Positions 43,248-53,995 of a DNA stretch of 64,000 bases are shown in pieces. The notes beneath the pieces are model-generated. The model made no database searches and was not told the origin of the DNA. It worked only from the letters and a program-made list of their open reading frames with translations. The position numbers were made by a program, and so were the translations under genes. Numbering within the stretch: the stretch's first letter is position 1; every line of letters begins with the position of its first letter. The stretch lies in contig CM030937.1 in the NCBI GenBank assembly GCA_018136815.1, positions 1,538,253 through 1,602,252 on the forward strand, in the 5' to 3' direction. Source of the stretch: Isochrysis galbana (Eukaryota > Haptophyta > Isochrysidales > Isochrysidaceae).

Positions 43248-45283
43248 CTATTGTGGCATGCGGATCTTCTCGTTCATCGCAAGCTGCTCCCAGACTGAGA
43301 GGAGCGCGTTGGCGCATTGAGCCCCGGAAGCGGCGACGGCAGGCACTCCGATGCCTGCAGTGGTCGAGTCGCCGCAACGGTACAAGCCTGGCAAAGGCGT
43401 CGTGACCTCAGGGAATGAGAGACCCTCTGTGTTGCCTGCGGCGATGGCTAAGCCATAGTTGCCCTTGTGCCGGCGAAGGTAGCGTGCATGAGTGAGTGGT
43501 GTCGCGATTTGCCTAACGACGCAACGCTCCTCAATGTCGGGAATGCGACGTCGAATCGCCTCAAAAATGGGCGCCGCCCGCTCCTCTTTCAGAGCCTGAA
43601 AGCGGACGTGTGAGAGGGGGGTGGGTGTGAAAGGCCGGGAGGGCGCGGGGGGGGGGGGGGGGGCTGAAGAAGCATAGAAGAAGCATGGCTGGGAGAAAAG
43701 TGCGCGGAGGGGAAGCGTGACGCGGTCGATCTGCACTCTCCCACATGGGCACGCGTAGTTGGTTCGAGTGGGAGGGCGGTGGGGGTGGGCCAGGGGCGGG
43801 AAGGGGGGGGGGGGACCTGGTACTCTGCGTTTCCACGCGTATCGGCGCCTTCCATCCCGTCGGGGCCACTGAATCGCGCCCACGGGTCCCAAGGCTCGTT
43901 GCCCGCCGTGTAGGCGTGAATCACATGGTGGCCGGGGGGTGCGAGAGACGGGTCGAGTTTGGAGGGCATAGATACGACGATGACGTTGCCCGGGGCATCG
44001 ATGCCTATTGACCAATCGTTGACAATTGTCCACTGAGGTGGAAGGTCCTCGAGGCCGTCGCCCTTGATCCCCAAGTGCACATGCATGAAGCTCTTGCACA
44101 ACTCGACGGCACCGTCAGCCGCCTGCGTCTCCTCGCCGATCATCCGGAGCCTGCTGCCCAAAAGTCGCTCGCGCTCCGCGTCGAGAGAGGGATGGACGCC
44201 CTTCGGCACCAGCCTGAATGTGTTGTAGAGATCGGCGTTCGACACGACGGCCCTCCGTGCACGCACCTGTCGCCCAGCCTTGAGCTCCACCCCCACGGCA
44301 CGCCCGGCTTCAATAAGGATGCGCTCCACGGGAGTGCTCGTACGTACGGAGCAGCCCTCGTGCTTGGTCACGCCACGTGCCAGGGCGGCAACCATCTCGC
44401 CTGAACCTCCCCTGGGGAAGTCCATGACGGCGCCCGGCCGATAGAAGTCTTCAACCATGTATGCCATCACAGCTGTGAGCGTGCCACTTGCGGGAAGGCC
44501 TTGAAGCAAAAAGGCGAGCATGTCCAGGTAGTTCTTCAGGAAGGGGTCGCTCACGCCGTATTCCTCGAGATCAAAAGGAGCAGTGATCTTTCCTGCGTTG
44601 GCCAAGATCTCGAGGAATGCCGCAGGGTACCTCGCGCCTAACGTGAGCAGTACCCCGATGTCACCTCTCACGGCAGTCGATGGGAGAGCCATCACGCCCT
44701 TGCTGAGAGGACGGAGAGCGGCCTCCAACTTTACCCAGTCCGCAACGGCTTGCGGCCCCCCATAACGCCGCAGAATCTCTTTGAAGTTTTCGGCCCCGAT
44801 GGACAACTCGTACCCTTCAGGTATCTCCGGGAGGTGAGCGCCCCACGTGTCGTACTCAATCCACTCTGGCTCCTCATCAATCATCTGGAAGATGTGTTTC
44901 AGCGGATTCGGTGAAGCGGATGGGGACAAGCCCGAGTACAGCGAGGGCCCCGCCTCGAAGTGGAACACTGGCGTGTCCGGCTCTTGCGCCAATCGCGCGG
45001 ACGGGATGGTCCGTCCGTCCATACCGACAGTGAAGGCATGGGCGCAGCCACCGATCTCGTAGTGCTGCTCCAGCACGGCAACCTTGAGCCCGCGGCTGGC
45101 GAGCAGTGCGCCGCACGAAAGGCCGCCGAGCCCGGCGCCGATGACGACGACGTCCACCTCCTCGGTCATGCTAGCCGCTGCGACAGGCAGGTGTGCGACG
45201 CGTCGCGCACGAACAGGCATGCTGCGGCCAGACAGAGGCGCAAGAAAGCCAGATGCGAGGAGCGCGACAGCAGCGAGCAGCAT
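43248..45283 (-). CDS. Carotenoid cis-trans isomerase (CRTISO-type), plastid-targeted, two exons
   Basis: FAD-dependent isomerase of the CrtI/CRTISO family, expected to convert poly-cis to all-trans lycopene-type carotenoids in the plastid. Exons 45283-43817 and 43595-43248; the 221-nt intron (CAG|GTCCCC...TTTCAG) is phase 0; product about 604 residues. N-terminus MLLAAVALLASGFLAPLSGR is a signal peptide with an ASGF/LAP cleavage-like motif, followed by an Arg-rich transit region: a bipartite leader for a complex plastid. Dinucleotide-binding motif VVIGAGLGGLSCGALLASRG starts at residue 47; YEIGGCAHAF follows. The C-terminus PGLYRCGDSTTAGIGVPAVA is the family FAD-binding block. The intron contains long G/C homopolymers. 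Sibling families such as prolycopene isomerase-like paralogues cannot be excluded. Confidence 0.88.
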
Positions 45284-45653
45284 GAGACGACAGGTGGGCG
45301 GCGACGGGGAGAATATCTCACGCTCGTCCGTTCTCACAAGAGGAAGAGGGAGGCCGAGAGAAGGTAGGGAGGGAGCGAAGGAGAGAGGAGGGTGGGTGAT
45401 GGGGAGGGGGGCGGGGAACGGAGAGGGAAGTGGCTGGCGCGAGAGAGGAGGCGCGCGCCGAAGGCCGAAGAGGAAGAGAGAGATTCCCATGGTCTGCTAC
45501 CTACTAGTTAGTTAAACTGCTATTTACTTGAAGTTACGGAATAGCGGAATAAGCCGCGGGTGAGTTGGTGGCGGCGAGCGGCGAGCGGCGAGTGGCGACG
45601 GCGGCATAGCGGAGACTCAGGTGCGGCCCTGGGATAGCCGTTAGAACTTTAAG

Positions 45654-45832
45654 CGTCGTAAGACATCTTGTTCGCTAGCATTCCTAGCCACATAGAGTAC
45701 ACCGGACGAGCCCTGCGCCAACCGCGCACACCCCCATCGCGGGCTAGGGGTAGGGGCTCTATTGCCGTCGAAAGGCTACGGTCCCGCAGCACTAAGGTTA
45801 AGGTTACACTAACACAACAATCAAACTCTGAC
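45654..45832 (+). repeat. Dispersed 180-bp repeat, copy 1
   Basis: Direct-orientation partner of 47461-47633; the shared core includes CACATACACCGGACGAGCC-like sequence, CCGCGCACACCCCCATCGCG and ACAACAA...AAACTCTGACA. The flanks differ. The 45991-46540 stretch around it is AT-richer with TAGTTAACTA reiterations at 46018-46160. Confidence 0.65.
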
Positions 45833-46539
45833 ACTTCCTCATCGCCAAAGGCGAAACTTGATTCTCCCAATCGTTGCCATTCCCGAGAAAGGTACAAGCT
45901 TACCTTTGAGGCTGAAATGTGCTCAAGCGCAAGCGTCAAAGACATAGGCCGGCAACAATTCTGCTCAATTCTGCTTCGCCTAAGTCAAGGCTAGGGACTA
46001 GGACTAGGAGAAACAGTAACTAGTTAACTCAGTTAGCGGTTGTTAGCTACCTCCTAAATAGCACTAGTAGTTAACTAACTGCCCCCAACTCGCAAAAGTA
46101 ACTACTATTAACTCGCAGGTAACTAGGGCTGAGCAAGTCTCCTTCACAGTTAACTACTACACGAACGAACGGCGTCGGAGACCACACCACACTCGCAGTC
46201 CCCACACTCCCACACACACAGTCTCACATCAGACACAGCACCACCTCCCCAACCACAGCCAGTCCCAGCCACCGACTTCCCAGTCGCCGCCTGCGAACAA
46301 CAACACAAGTCTGAAGCGGGCCCTACGGTGGGTCACTGAAGTTGTTGAGTGATTTGTGATTTGTGATTTGGCCATATGGTCCAGGTCCCACCACTTGGAG
46401 GAGCGTGTGGCGCGGTCGGCGGCCGCTGAGTCGACGAAAAGGTTTCCAACGAATTTGTCGAGTTTATTTGTTGTGGTGTTGTACCCTTGAGCGGCGTCGT
46501 CGAGCGCGCTATCGCGCTATGGTTGTAATTAAATTAAAA

Positions 46540-46860
46540 TTAAAATTAAAATGTTATATCCTAGCCAACCCCACTAGCTAATTGGACACAACTTTTCAGC
46601 CCCGGACTCCCGCCATGCCTGGCGAGCCAGGTGTCCGAGTGGTACCGGGGGGGGGGCATTGCCCCCTCCCCTCGATATTTGTCCTCCCCCCAGTGCAAGC
46701 ACCGGCCCTACGCACCCCAGCACACCCTCTCCTCGAGGCCACGCTGGGGGAAAACCCCTTTCGGGTAAAAGCAACGCAGGGGGGGGGGGGGCACTCGTGA
46801 GTTTAGGGACCTAGAGCGCTAATCTCCCTCGCCCGAGCGAGTGGCCGCGGCGAGCCGCGG
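46540..46860 (+). repeat. Dispersed 320-bp repeat, copy 1
   Basis: Partner of 50150-50475. It runs from an AAAATTAAAATGTTATATCC start through GTGTCCGAGTGGTAC and CCCCTTTCGGGTA to a terminal block with two palindromes, CTCGCCCGAGCGAG and GGCCGCGGCGAGCCGCGGCC. TCCGAGTGG resembles a tRNA A box but no B box is evident. Confidence 0.7.
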
Positions 46861-46959
46861 CCCTTCCCTCCTGGCTCTGGCGCCCCCGTCTTCTCTTACC
46901 CAACTAGGTCTAGAAGACACGTAAACACCGGAGGGGAGAGCTGCCGCTCCCCCCTCCCC

Positions 46960-47407
46960 TCCCTCTTCCCTTTTCCTCCTCTCTTCCCTGCGGCGGGGGC
47001 CCATGGCGCGCGCCTGCGGCCCCTCGCTCAGGTCCCCAGATGGCCTGCAGGGCCTGGGAGCACAGCTCAGGGGGCAGGTGAGGCTGGGGCATGGCCCTGG
47101 CCCCTCCTGCCTCTCCCTCGCTGGCGCTCCGCTCCCCTGCAAGTCGACTGGAGCTGGCTGGGGGGTCCTGAACAGGGGGGCCCAGGGGGAGGAGGGCTGG
47201 TCAGAGGAATGGGCAGGCCACGACAGGCCAGGGCGGGCGAATCAGGCGTGCCTGTGGGGAGAGGGATGGGTCAGCAGGGCAGTGTGCTCCAGGCAGGCCA
47301 TCAGGCGTGCCAGGAGAGCGGGTGGTTCTTCCCCCATGGCAGGGGAGGAGTGGAGAGAGAGGGGGGCTCGTGCCCCGCCATGAGTGAACCAAGTATAAAC
47401 TTAGTTG
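46960..47407 (-). mobile_element. B-type hairpin-ATG element (copy B2)
   Basis: Minus strand: hairpin AACTAAGTTTATACTTGGTT at 47406-47387, CACTC, ATG 47381, then the same body as 2244-2710 including MGEEPPALLARLMACLEH in a shifted frame. More decayed as a coding unit than copy 2244. Confidence 0.6.
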
Positions 47408-47460
47408 ATCGCGCTATGGTTGTAGAAGTTGGGGTGGTCTCTCGGCGGGGGTACCACGTT

Positions 47461-47633
47461 AGAAATTGTAGTCTTGTAAGAGGTCTTGTTGGCTAGCATC
47501 CCTAGCCACATACACCGGACGAGCCATGCACCAACCGCGCACACCCCCATCGCGGGGTAGGGGCTCCGTTGCCGATGAGGCACGGTCCCTCAGCACTAGG
47601 ATTAAACTAGGACAACAAGAAAACTCTGACAGA
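47461..47633 (+). repeat. Dispersed 180-bp repeat, copy 2
   Basis: Partner of 45654-45832. It ends about 60 bp upstream of the TFIIE-alpha ATG, so it lies in that gene's promoter or 5' UTR. Confidence 0.65.
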
Positions 47634-47693
47634 AACGCCAGACTTTACCAATGTCATATTTTTGGCAACGAGGGGTAGAGTAGTCGGCCGTCG

Positions 47694-49526
47694 ATGTCGC
47701 TCGAGAGCGCGGAGCCGGCGTTCGCGGCAGTGGCGCGGCTGACAGCCGAGCTCTTCTTCGAGCTGGGCGAGTCGAAGGTGATGGAGGCGCTGATTCAGGC
47801 CCCCCGCGCCGCCGGCAGCCCGCTCCTCCAGCTCGACGAAGCGCTCGGCACTCGCCTCAGTCTTGGGACAAAGCAGGTGGCAGCCGCTGCTCCCGCCCTC
47901 TCTCCCTCTGCCCCTCTCACCCACCCCTCTTTTCTCCCTCTCTTTCTGCTCTCGCCCATACCCTCGCTTGCCCCCGCCTCTTCTCTCTCCTCTATCTCTC
48001 TCCTCTATCCCTATTCCTGTAGCCTCTTGGTGTGGTCTTTCTGGCAACTCGAGGATGTGCGAGGACGGGCAGAGCGGCTACCCAGCGCGCATAGCGCTGC
48101 CTCCGCTGCCGCGCTCGACCTTCCTCCCATCTTGCCCAGTCACGCCCGAGAGCACCCAAACGGAAGCTACAAAAGCACTTCACTTCAACATTGCCTCTAC
48201 AGTCCATCACTCCCACGTCCTCACTATTCCTTGCTACCTCCAATCTCTTCCCCTCCCCCAAATCTTGTCGCGCCACTTCCGCGCAGCCTCCTTGGCATCC
48301 AAATCTGTGACCATGCCGTGGACGAATTCGTGACGCTCATCCAGCCATCGCACTCGAGCACTGCACCCATCACAGCTCGCGTGGGCACCCCAGCAAGTAA
48401 AGTAAAAAAGTTCTTCCTCTCCATGCAGGTGCGACAATATCTTGCTCGACTCCATGCCGACCGGCTTGTGGTTCGACTGCGTGCAGATGTGAGCAAGGCT
48501 AAAGAGCCGACCGCGCCACCGGTCGACTCGAACCCGCTCACTGCTGCCTCTGTGCGCTGCTATTATGGTCTTGACTACACCACCCTGGTCGACGTTGTTA
48601 CTTACAAGCTCGATGCAATGGAGCGAGCGATTGACGAGGCGAGGCGACTAGCTTGCGAAGTGCAGCTATATCAGTGCGCCCGTTGTTGTACGACGTTGGA
48701 CTCCCTAAGCATTAGTCCATTTATGATGATGGAAGGCGCGCTCAAGTGCGAGGTCTGCGCCTCCGAGCTCGACGAGGTCGATAATTCCGATCAGATGAAG
48801 GAGTTTGACGAGCGAAAGGCGCAGCTACGCACTTGCCTCCAACCGTTGCGCGAGGCGCTGCGAGAGGTGCGCGGCGCCGAACCTCCGCTGTACAAGCGGG
48901 CCCGTACGGCCGACGAGGAAGACGTCCAGCCGTCTGCGGCTTTGCGCGCAGGTGGGATGAGTAGGACAAGTGGCGGAGGTGGAGGCAGCGGTAGCAGCGG
49001 AAACTTGGGTGGAGGTACTGAAACTGAGAGCACTCTGGGCGCGTCAAGGGGCCCCGCCACTTCGCGGACCGCGGCTGACACCCCTACTATCAGCGTGCCC
49101 TGGATGCTCTCTGCCTCCGAGGCAGCCGCCCAGGCGAAACAGACCACGGCAGCGGATGGGGCGGCCTCCGACTCACGTCCGCTAGACAGCAAGGCTCTCG
49201 CATTTGAGGAATACGTGCGCCAAACGATGGAGCCGTCGGGTTTGGCATCGGCCGCGTCTTCATCGGCGCCGCTGGTGGAGCCGTGTCTTGCCGTGGCCCC
49301 TTCAGAACCAGCGCCGGATGTTGTGGAAGCGCCTATCGAGCTCGCCGAGAGTGAGAAGAACATGGGCGAGCGCATCGAAGAGGAGGAGCCAGAGGTGATG
49401 GTCATGGTAAACGGCGCGCCCATGCCCTTCTCTGAAGTCACCGAGGCAGACCAGGATATGATGACCCCGGAGGAGTACGAACGCTATGCGGCGCTTTACG
49501 AGCAAGCTGTCGCCGAGAGCAGCTGA
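47694..49526 (+). CDS. GTF2E1: Transcription initiation factor TFIIE subunit alpha, two exons
   Basis: RNA polymerase II general factor that recruits TFIIH. Exons 47694-47876 and 48429-49526; intron 552 nt (CAG|GTGGCA...CATGCAG), phase 0; product 426 residues, close to the animal size. The intron is in frame and has no stop, so an unspliced reading frame also exists but its middle is low-complexity. The winged helix spans the junction (VMEALIQ ... GTKQ-VRQYLARLHADRLVVR). Then YYGLDYTTLVDVVTYKLDAM, followed by the zinc ribbon with Cys144, Cys147, Cys168 and Cys171 (YQCARC ... KCEVC). The Gly/Ser/Ala-rich middle is variable. The acidic C-terminus with a helical EVTEADQDMMTPEEYERY segment matches the family's acidic TFIIH-binding end. 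Confidence 0.92.
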   Translation: MSLESAEPAFAAVARLTAELFFELGESKVMEALIQAPRAAGSPLLQLDEALGTRLSLGTKQVAAAAPALSPSAPLTHPSFLPLFLLSPIPSLAPASSLSSISLLYPYSCSLLVWSFWQLEDVRGRAERLPSAHSAASAAALDLPPILPSHAREHPNGSYKSTSLQHCLYSPSLPRPHYSLLPPISSPPPNLVAPLPRSLLGIQICDHAVDEFVTLIQPSHSSTAPITARVGTPASKVKKFFLSMQVRQYLARLHADRLVVRLRADVSKAKEPTAPPVDSNPLTAASVRCYYGLDYTTLVDVVTYKLDAMERAIDEARRLACEVQLYQCARCCTTLDSLSISPFMMMEGALKCEVCASELDEVDNSDQMKEFDERKAQLRTCLQPLREALREVRGAEPPLYKRARTADEEDVQPSAALRAGGMSRTSGGGGGSGSSGNLGGGTETESTLGASRGPATSRTAADTPTISVPWMLSASEAAAQAKQTTAADGAASDSRPLDSKALAFEEYVRQTMEPSGLASAASSSAPLVEPCLAVAPSEPAPDVVEAPIELAESEKNMGERIEEEEPEVMVMVNGAPMPFSEVTEADQDMMTPEEYERYAALYEQAVAESS

Positions 49527-50149
49527 GATTGCTCACCAGCCCCCCGAAATGTGTTTTCACCTCACCCGTGGCACTCGAGCTCCTTCTTGAGCGAAGATCA
49601 TGAGCAGCCGATGTGCCTTGCATTATCCTGTACCTCGATTGAGTACACATACAATCGCCGGCTGTCATGATGGCCTGGCGAGGAACCACGGTAGTGGCAA
49701 CAGCAGTTGCCCCACGTCCCCAGTAGGATATGGTTAGGGAATAGTTGCTTGGCACGCTGCATGCTATGAGGGCGGTCAAGCGGCCTTTGTCGGTCGTAAA
49801 GCAAGAAGACAACACGGCCAAGCCGACCGCGGGGGGAATCGGAGTGGAGGGGCTCAGTGAGCAGGTCCATGGTCACTCCTCGTTGCCCCTTGAGCAGCAG
49901 AGGGCCAATCAGCAACTCGCAAACTGTAGGGGGAAAAGCTCTTGAAGATGCCTACTACTACTATATCTCTTCCCCTCTGCCCTCTAGGAGGAGAGAAGTC
50001 GTCTTCTACACATAAGACCCACGTTTATGGTAACACCTTTATTTAGATAAGTTCTCCCTCCTCGCCGACCGCAGACTCTCTTCTCCCTTCCCACCCTCGT
50101 TCTCCCCCCCCCCCCCCCCCCCTTTCCTCTCGTAAGGTGTGGAACAAAA
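49527..50149. other. 3' flank of TFIIE-alpha
   Basis: No gene. A fragment of LINE tail-like sequence (CTCTTGAAGATGCCTACTAC) lies at 49940-49960 and a run of about 20 C at 50107-50126. Confidence 0.4.
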
Positions 50150-50475
50150 TTAAAATCACAATATTAATGTTATATCCTAACATCCTAACCACCCCCACCA
50201 GCGTAATTGGACACAACCGTTCAGTCCCGGAATCCCGCCATGCGCCATGCCTGACGAGCCAGGTGTCCGAGTGGTACGATATTTGTCGTCCCCCCAGTGC
50301 ATGCACCGACCCTGCGCACCCCAGCACACCCTCTCCTCGAGGCGACGCTGGGGGGAAACCCCTTTCGGGTACAAACAACGCAGGGGGGGGGGGGCACTCG
50401 TGCACTCGTGAGTTTAGGGGCCTAGAGCGCTAATCTCCCTCGCCCGAGCGAGTGGCCGCGACGAGCCGCGGCCCT
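50150..50475 (+). repeat. Dispersed 320-bp repeat, copy 2
   Basis: Partner of 46540-46860, same orientation, with small indels and the same terminal GC palindromes. Confidence 0.7.
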
Positions 50476-50488
50476 TATTTATTCCCTC

Positions 50489-51094
50489 AGGTGTCGTTCC
50501 GTCAATTGTGGGACATCAGTCGAATTGAGCGATCAAATGTCCACAGTTATTTAAAATTAAATAAGGGCTAGCATCTGCCTTTCCCGCGGTGCATGTTCCC
50601 CCGCGGTAGAGGTGGGGACGGGAAAAATCGACTTTTCGCAATCGCACCCAAAAGTCGATGTGAATGCATGGAGAGGTGTCTCATGCTATCATAAGAGCTT
50701 CTGCAAAGTTTCAGAAGCCAATTGTTTCATGGTCCCACGAGATATCTTGGGACCGGAGAATGTTTTGGACGAATCTTCCTGCCGTCGGCCGAGGAGAGGC
50801 GGACGGAGAGAGAGAGAGAGAGAGTCTCGCAGAGCGACTGCAGAACGAGAAGTCGAAGTCATGCCGGTTTATTACCTTAAACGAGCCAACAATTATAGTA
50901 ATAGCAAAAACAAAATTCGAATCGCAAATTTCGAGACCAAAACCTGCAAACCTGGACTTGAGACCATGGGGAATCCGAATCTGTGTGTCTTGTGCGTCAG
51001 TGGCAACACGGGGAACTGTTCAATTCTAATTGTGAGCGCGTACCTTACACGAATATTCATGCCTACAGCCTTCAGATGGGCAGGAATACAACAC
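50489..51094. repeat. Three shared repeat segments
   Basis: 50489-50550 (GGTGTCGTTCCGTCAAT...) recurs at 59067-59128. 50610-50705 (GGGAAAAATCGACTTTTCGC... CTCATGCTATCATAAGAGCT) recurs at 58260-58371. 50890-51094 recurs at 7240-7430. The last two adjoin the retroelement ORF downstream on the minus strand and are plausibly its 3' flank. Confidence 0.6.
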
Positions 51095-51682
51095 TTAGTC
51101 CGCTCCTGGTTCCCTTGGATGAAGTAGAAAGAAGCCGTGGTTTTCGACCGCCTTGGCGAGGGTGCTGATGGTGATGTGGCTTTTCAGCTCGAATTTGTAG
51201 TTGCGTACCACTAGATGCGCCGAGACGTCCCTAAAGGCGCCGGCTATCGCCTTGTCCGATGCTCGGGGGAGGCTCTTAGTCTTCTCGTCGAGAGTTTGGT
51301 ATTTGACCGCTATCGGGCAAGGGATGCCCGCCTTGCGGAAATCCGCTACGTCCTTGTATTTTTCACGAAATTGATTGGCGCAGTCCGCCGTTACGAGAAT
51401 CTCCCACGGCCCGGAGGCGCTCTTGGACAAGAAGTCGGGCTCGAGGTCAACGCCCTCTAGCTTGTTGAGATGTGCGACGATGGCCCCGAGGGTCTCTTCG
51501 TCCTTGGCTTTGTGGCCCTTTTCGTAGGCCGTGAAAGAGATGATGATCTTCTGGTCAATGGGAAACTCCGCTTCCTCCTCGGGCATGGGCTCGAGGTCTT
51601 CGTCGAGGAGGGCCACCTGAGTGGCCGGGGTGGTGAGGGGTGTGGTTAGTCCCATGTGTGGTCTGGTCTCATTAGGGTCCAT
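51095..51682 (-). CDS. Retroelement ORF1-like protein
   Basis: 195 residues from ATG 51682. A Pro/Glu-rich start leads to a compact alpha/beta region: DQKIIISFTAYEKGHKAKDE, LGAIVAHLNKLEGVDLEPDF, PWEILVTADCANQF, AGIPCPIAVKYQTL, VVRNYKFELKSHITI. The alternation of strands and helices would suit an RNA-binding ORF1 domain, but no specific family is recognised. Upstream (52150-51683) two overlapping frames rich in Arg, Thr, Pro and Gln look like the disordered N-terminus, perhaps broken by a frameshift. The repeats at its 3' side recur elsewhere in the window, supporting a mobile origin. Confidence 0.45.
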   Translation of the reverse strand: MDPNETRPHMGLTTPLTTPATQVALLDEDLEPMPEEEAEFPIDQKIIISFTAYEKGHKAKDEETLGAIVAHLNKLEGVDLEPDFLSKSASGPWEILVTADCANQFREKYKDVADFRKAGIPCPIAVKYQTLDEKTKSLPRASDKAIAGAFRDVSAHLVVRNYKFELKSHITISTLAKAVENHGFFLLHPREPGAD

Positions 51683-52182
51683 GAGAATTGTTGGGTCCGA
51701 GTCGGTGTCGCCCTTTTTCGAGGATTTTGCGTGTTGGGTGTTTTGTGTTGGCTCTTGTTTGTGCTAGTGTTTGTTGTGTTGGGCCTCTTTCCTCTTTGGC
51801 CAATGTTGTGTCCGTCGTATGTGCGTCCGAGACGCGTCTGACCTCTGGCCCGTCGGCTTCGTTGGGGAGCTTCCCCTTCGTTCCATCTCTTGTGTTGCCC
51901 TTGGCCCCTATCCTGGGGGTCCACATCTGTTCCATGTTGGGCCCCCTGTTTTGGTACGTCATGTCCCCCTTGGGGTTCTGTGAGTATTGGTGCCGGGCCG
52001 GCACCTCGCGCCGGAGCGCGAGGGCGGTACCGCGGCTGTGTAGGGTCCAGGCCCGGAGGCCTTCCCTGATGGAGCGTCCCACAGGGGTGGTGTGTCTGGT
52101 GTGGCTGTGGGATGTGGGATGTGGATTGAGTGTGCTGCATGCTGTCAACCAGCATGCAGGTCGTGCTCTCTCTGTTCTCGGT

Positions 52183-52372
52183 GTTGCGCGGGCGTGGCCC
52201 GCTGGCTCCTGTGCCCACCTGGCTGGGGGGGTCGTCCTCGTCCTGGCGCGGTCGCTTCGGCGACAGCGGCGTGCGGCGTGTCCATGAACGCTTCTTCCAT
52301 CGCGGCGACGGCCGCGGCAGCGAGGGCGGGAGGCGGCGCGCGCTCCATGACCCTATCAGTTTATTGATAGTT
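52183..52372 (-). mobile_element. A-type hairpin-ATG leader element (copy A3)
   Basis: Minus strand: hairpin CTATCAATAAACTGATAG at 52370-52353, GGTC, then ATG opening MERAPPPALAAAAVAAMEEA. Small insertions relative to A1 and A2 change its later frame. Confidence 0.6.
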
Positions 52373-53995
52373 GGTCATAGGCCTGAAATCCTGAAATTGA
52401 GTAGTAGTATTTTTTGCGAAAATTTTGCCGAGGACCCCGGATTTTTTTTTGCTGATCTCTCATACCAGAACACCAGAACCTATACTTATATAGGGAGCTT
52501 AGGTCCTCGCTTGCCCATTGCCGATGGCCGATGACGCCCTCCGCACCCCCCTAGTGAGTGACCGGGCTAGCCGTGAGCGGTCCTCGAAGATTATAACGAA
52601 TAACTGACTCCGATCCGAGTAGCCTGTAACCTGCGCCACCGGGGTACTCTCACTCTCGTCGCTCGTCGACTTGAGCCACTCCCACTTCGTCTTCCTCTCC
52701 CTGCTGTCGCCAGCCGCCCCTCTTCGTCGATTTGCTAACGTAAACGGGGCCCGTTTCTCACCACACTACATACTCCATCGCGGGGGGGTTGCAAATTGCA
52801 AATCCCCTCTCTCCCTCGCTCAGCTCTGACCCACTCACCCATCACCCATATCTCTCCCTGCGGATGCGGCGCGCCACGACTCAGGCCTGTTTTTTGGGTT
52901 ACGCTGCGTCGTGGGGGCTCCCGGGGGGGTCTGGGCCCAAAGGGCATCGAAGACGTGCTAGATGGGTAATTTCTGGGGTTTCTACCGCTTTACTTTGGTG
53001 TATTTCCTCCATCCTGACTTTTTCATTTTCACACCCTTAGAAGCTAAAAGAGTGTTTGACCGCCCCACTCGTTTCGAGATTATTGCGCGCGGTAAAAAAA
53101 ACCTCGAATGGGACATCTCCGACATCTCCACAGCGCGACTTGTGGAGAGGCGCTGTGGGGAGACCTTCTTGTGACCTGGTTGCGGCCGTGCAAAACCGCT
53201 CGATTTGCGAGTTGATCCATTCTGAAGGCGAGGCGAGTTTCCCAACCAGTTTTGGCCATCAAGCGCCTACAAAGTGGATCGATAAATATAGAAGTGAGGC
53301 CATCGTCGAGCCGCTGTTGTGAGGCGTGCTTCCAAGGTGGAGAGCCTCATCCCCAACCCTTCACCCCTTTCTCGTCGCTTTCCTTTAGGAAAAAGGGTCG
53401 TCCCATCTTGCGTGAACGAGCCTTCCTCGAAGCCTCTGCGCCCGAGAGCAGATCTCCCGCGAGATGAAGATCTCGTCGGTCCGTCGTCGAGAGTCTCCTG
53501 CGGGCACGTCGCCAACAGAATCCGTAGCTTCCCTGAAACCGCCTCCCTCTCTCCTCTCTCCCCCGCCCCCCTTTCCTTCTCTCTCCTCTCCGCCTGGGTG
53601 TGCTTCCTCAACCTTCTGAGGGTCGTCGAGAGGGGGCGCCGGTCTTTCCTCTCTCTCTTCTCTATAAACCTGCCGTTTCTCTCACTTTCTCTCTGTCTCT
53701 CCCTCCCTCCCCCTCCTGCGCGGCGCTCCTCACTCGGCTCTCGATTCCCTTCCCCCCCCCCGCCGCCGCCGCCGCCCCCCCTCTCCTCTCTCCCTCTTCT
53801 CCAGAGCTCTGCCGGCTCGCGCGATCTCCGCTGCCTTCGATTCTTAAAGGGACAGCCTCTCTCTCTCCCCTCATCTCAGCTCTCTCCTCGCTCTCTCTCT
53901 CGCTCCCGCTGCCCCCCCCCCCCCCCCCCCTCGAGCCCCTCTCTGCCAAGCCCCCCCCCCCCCCCCTTCTTCCCCCCCCCGGCGGGGCCTTCACG
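52373..53995 (+). promoter_or_regulatory. Upstream region of the rhodopsin kinase gene
   Basis: 52373-53330 is unique sequence without a convincing gene. From about 53340 the plus strand becomes pyrimidine-rich, ending in three C homopolymers of 10-18 nt at 53917-53979, 17-80 nt before the ATG. The long Ser/Pro/Leu frame over this tract (from 53600) is likely 5' UTR. Confidence 0.4.

Noticed and set aside
46600-46660. tRNA-derived SINE promoter (GTGTCCGAGTGGTAC like a Ser/Leu tRNA A box)
   Set aside because: No B box or tRNA fold could be found at the expected distance in either copy.
47877-48428. In-frame insert of 184 residues in TFIIE-alpha
   Set aside because: Low-complexity, with consensus splice sites, and it falls inside the winged-helix domain where no insert is expected.
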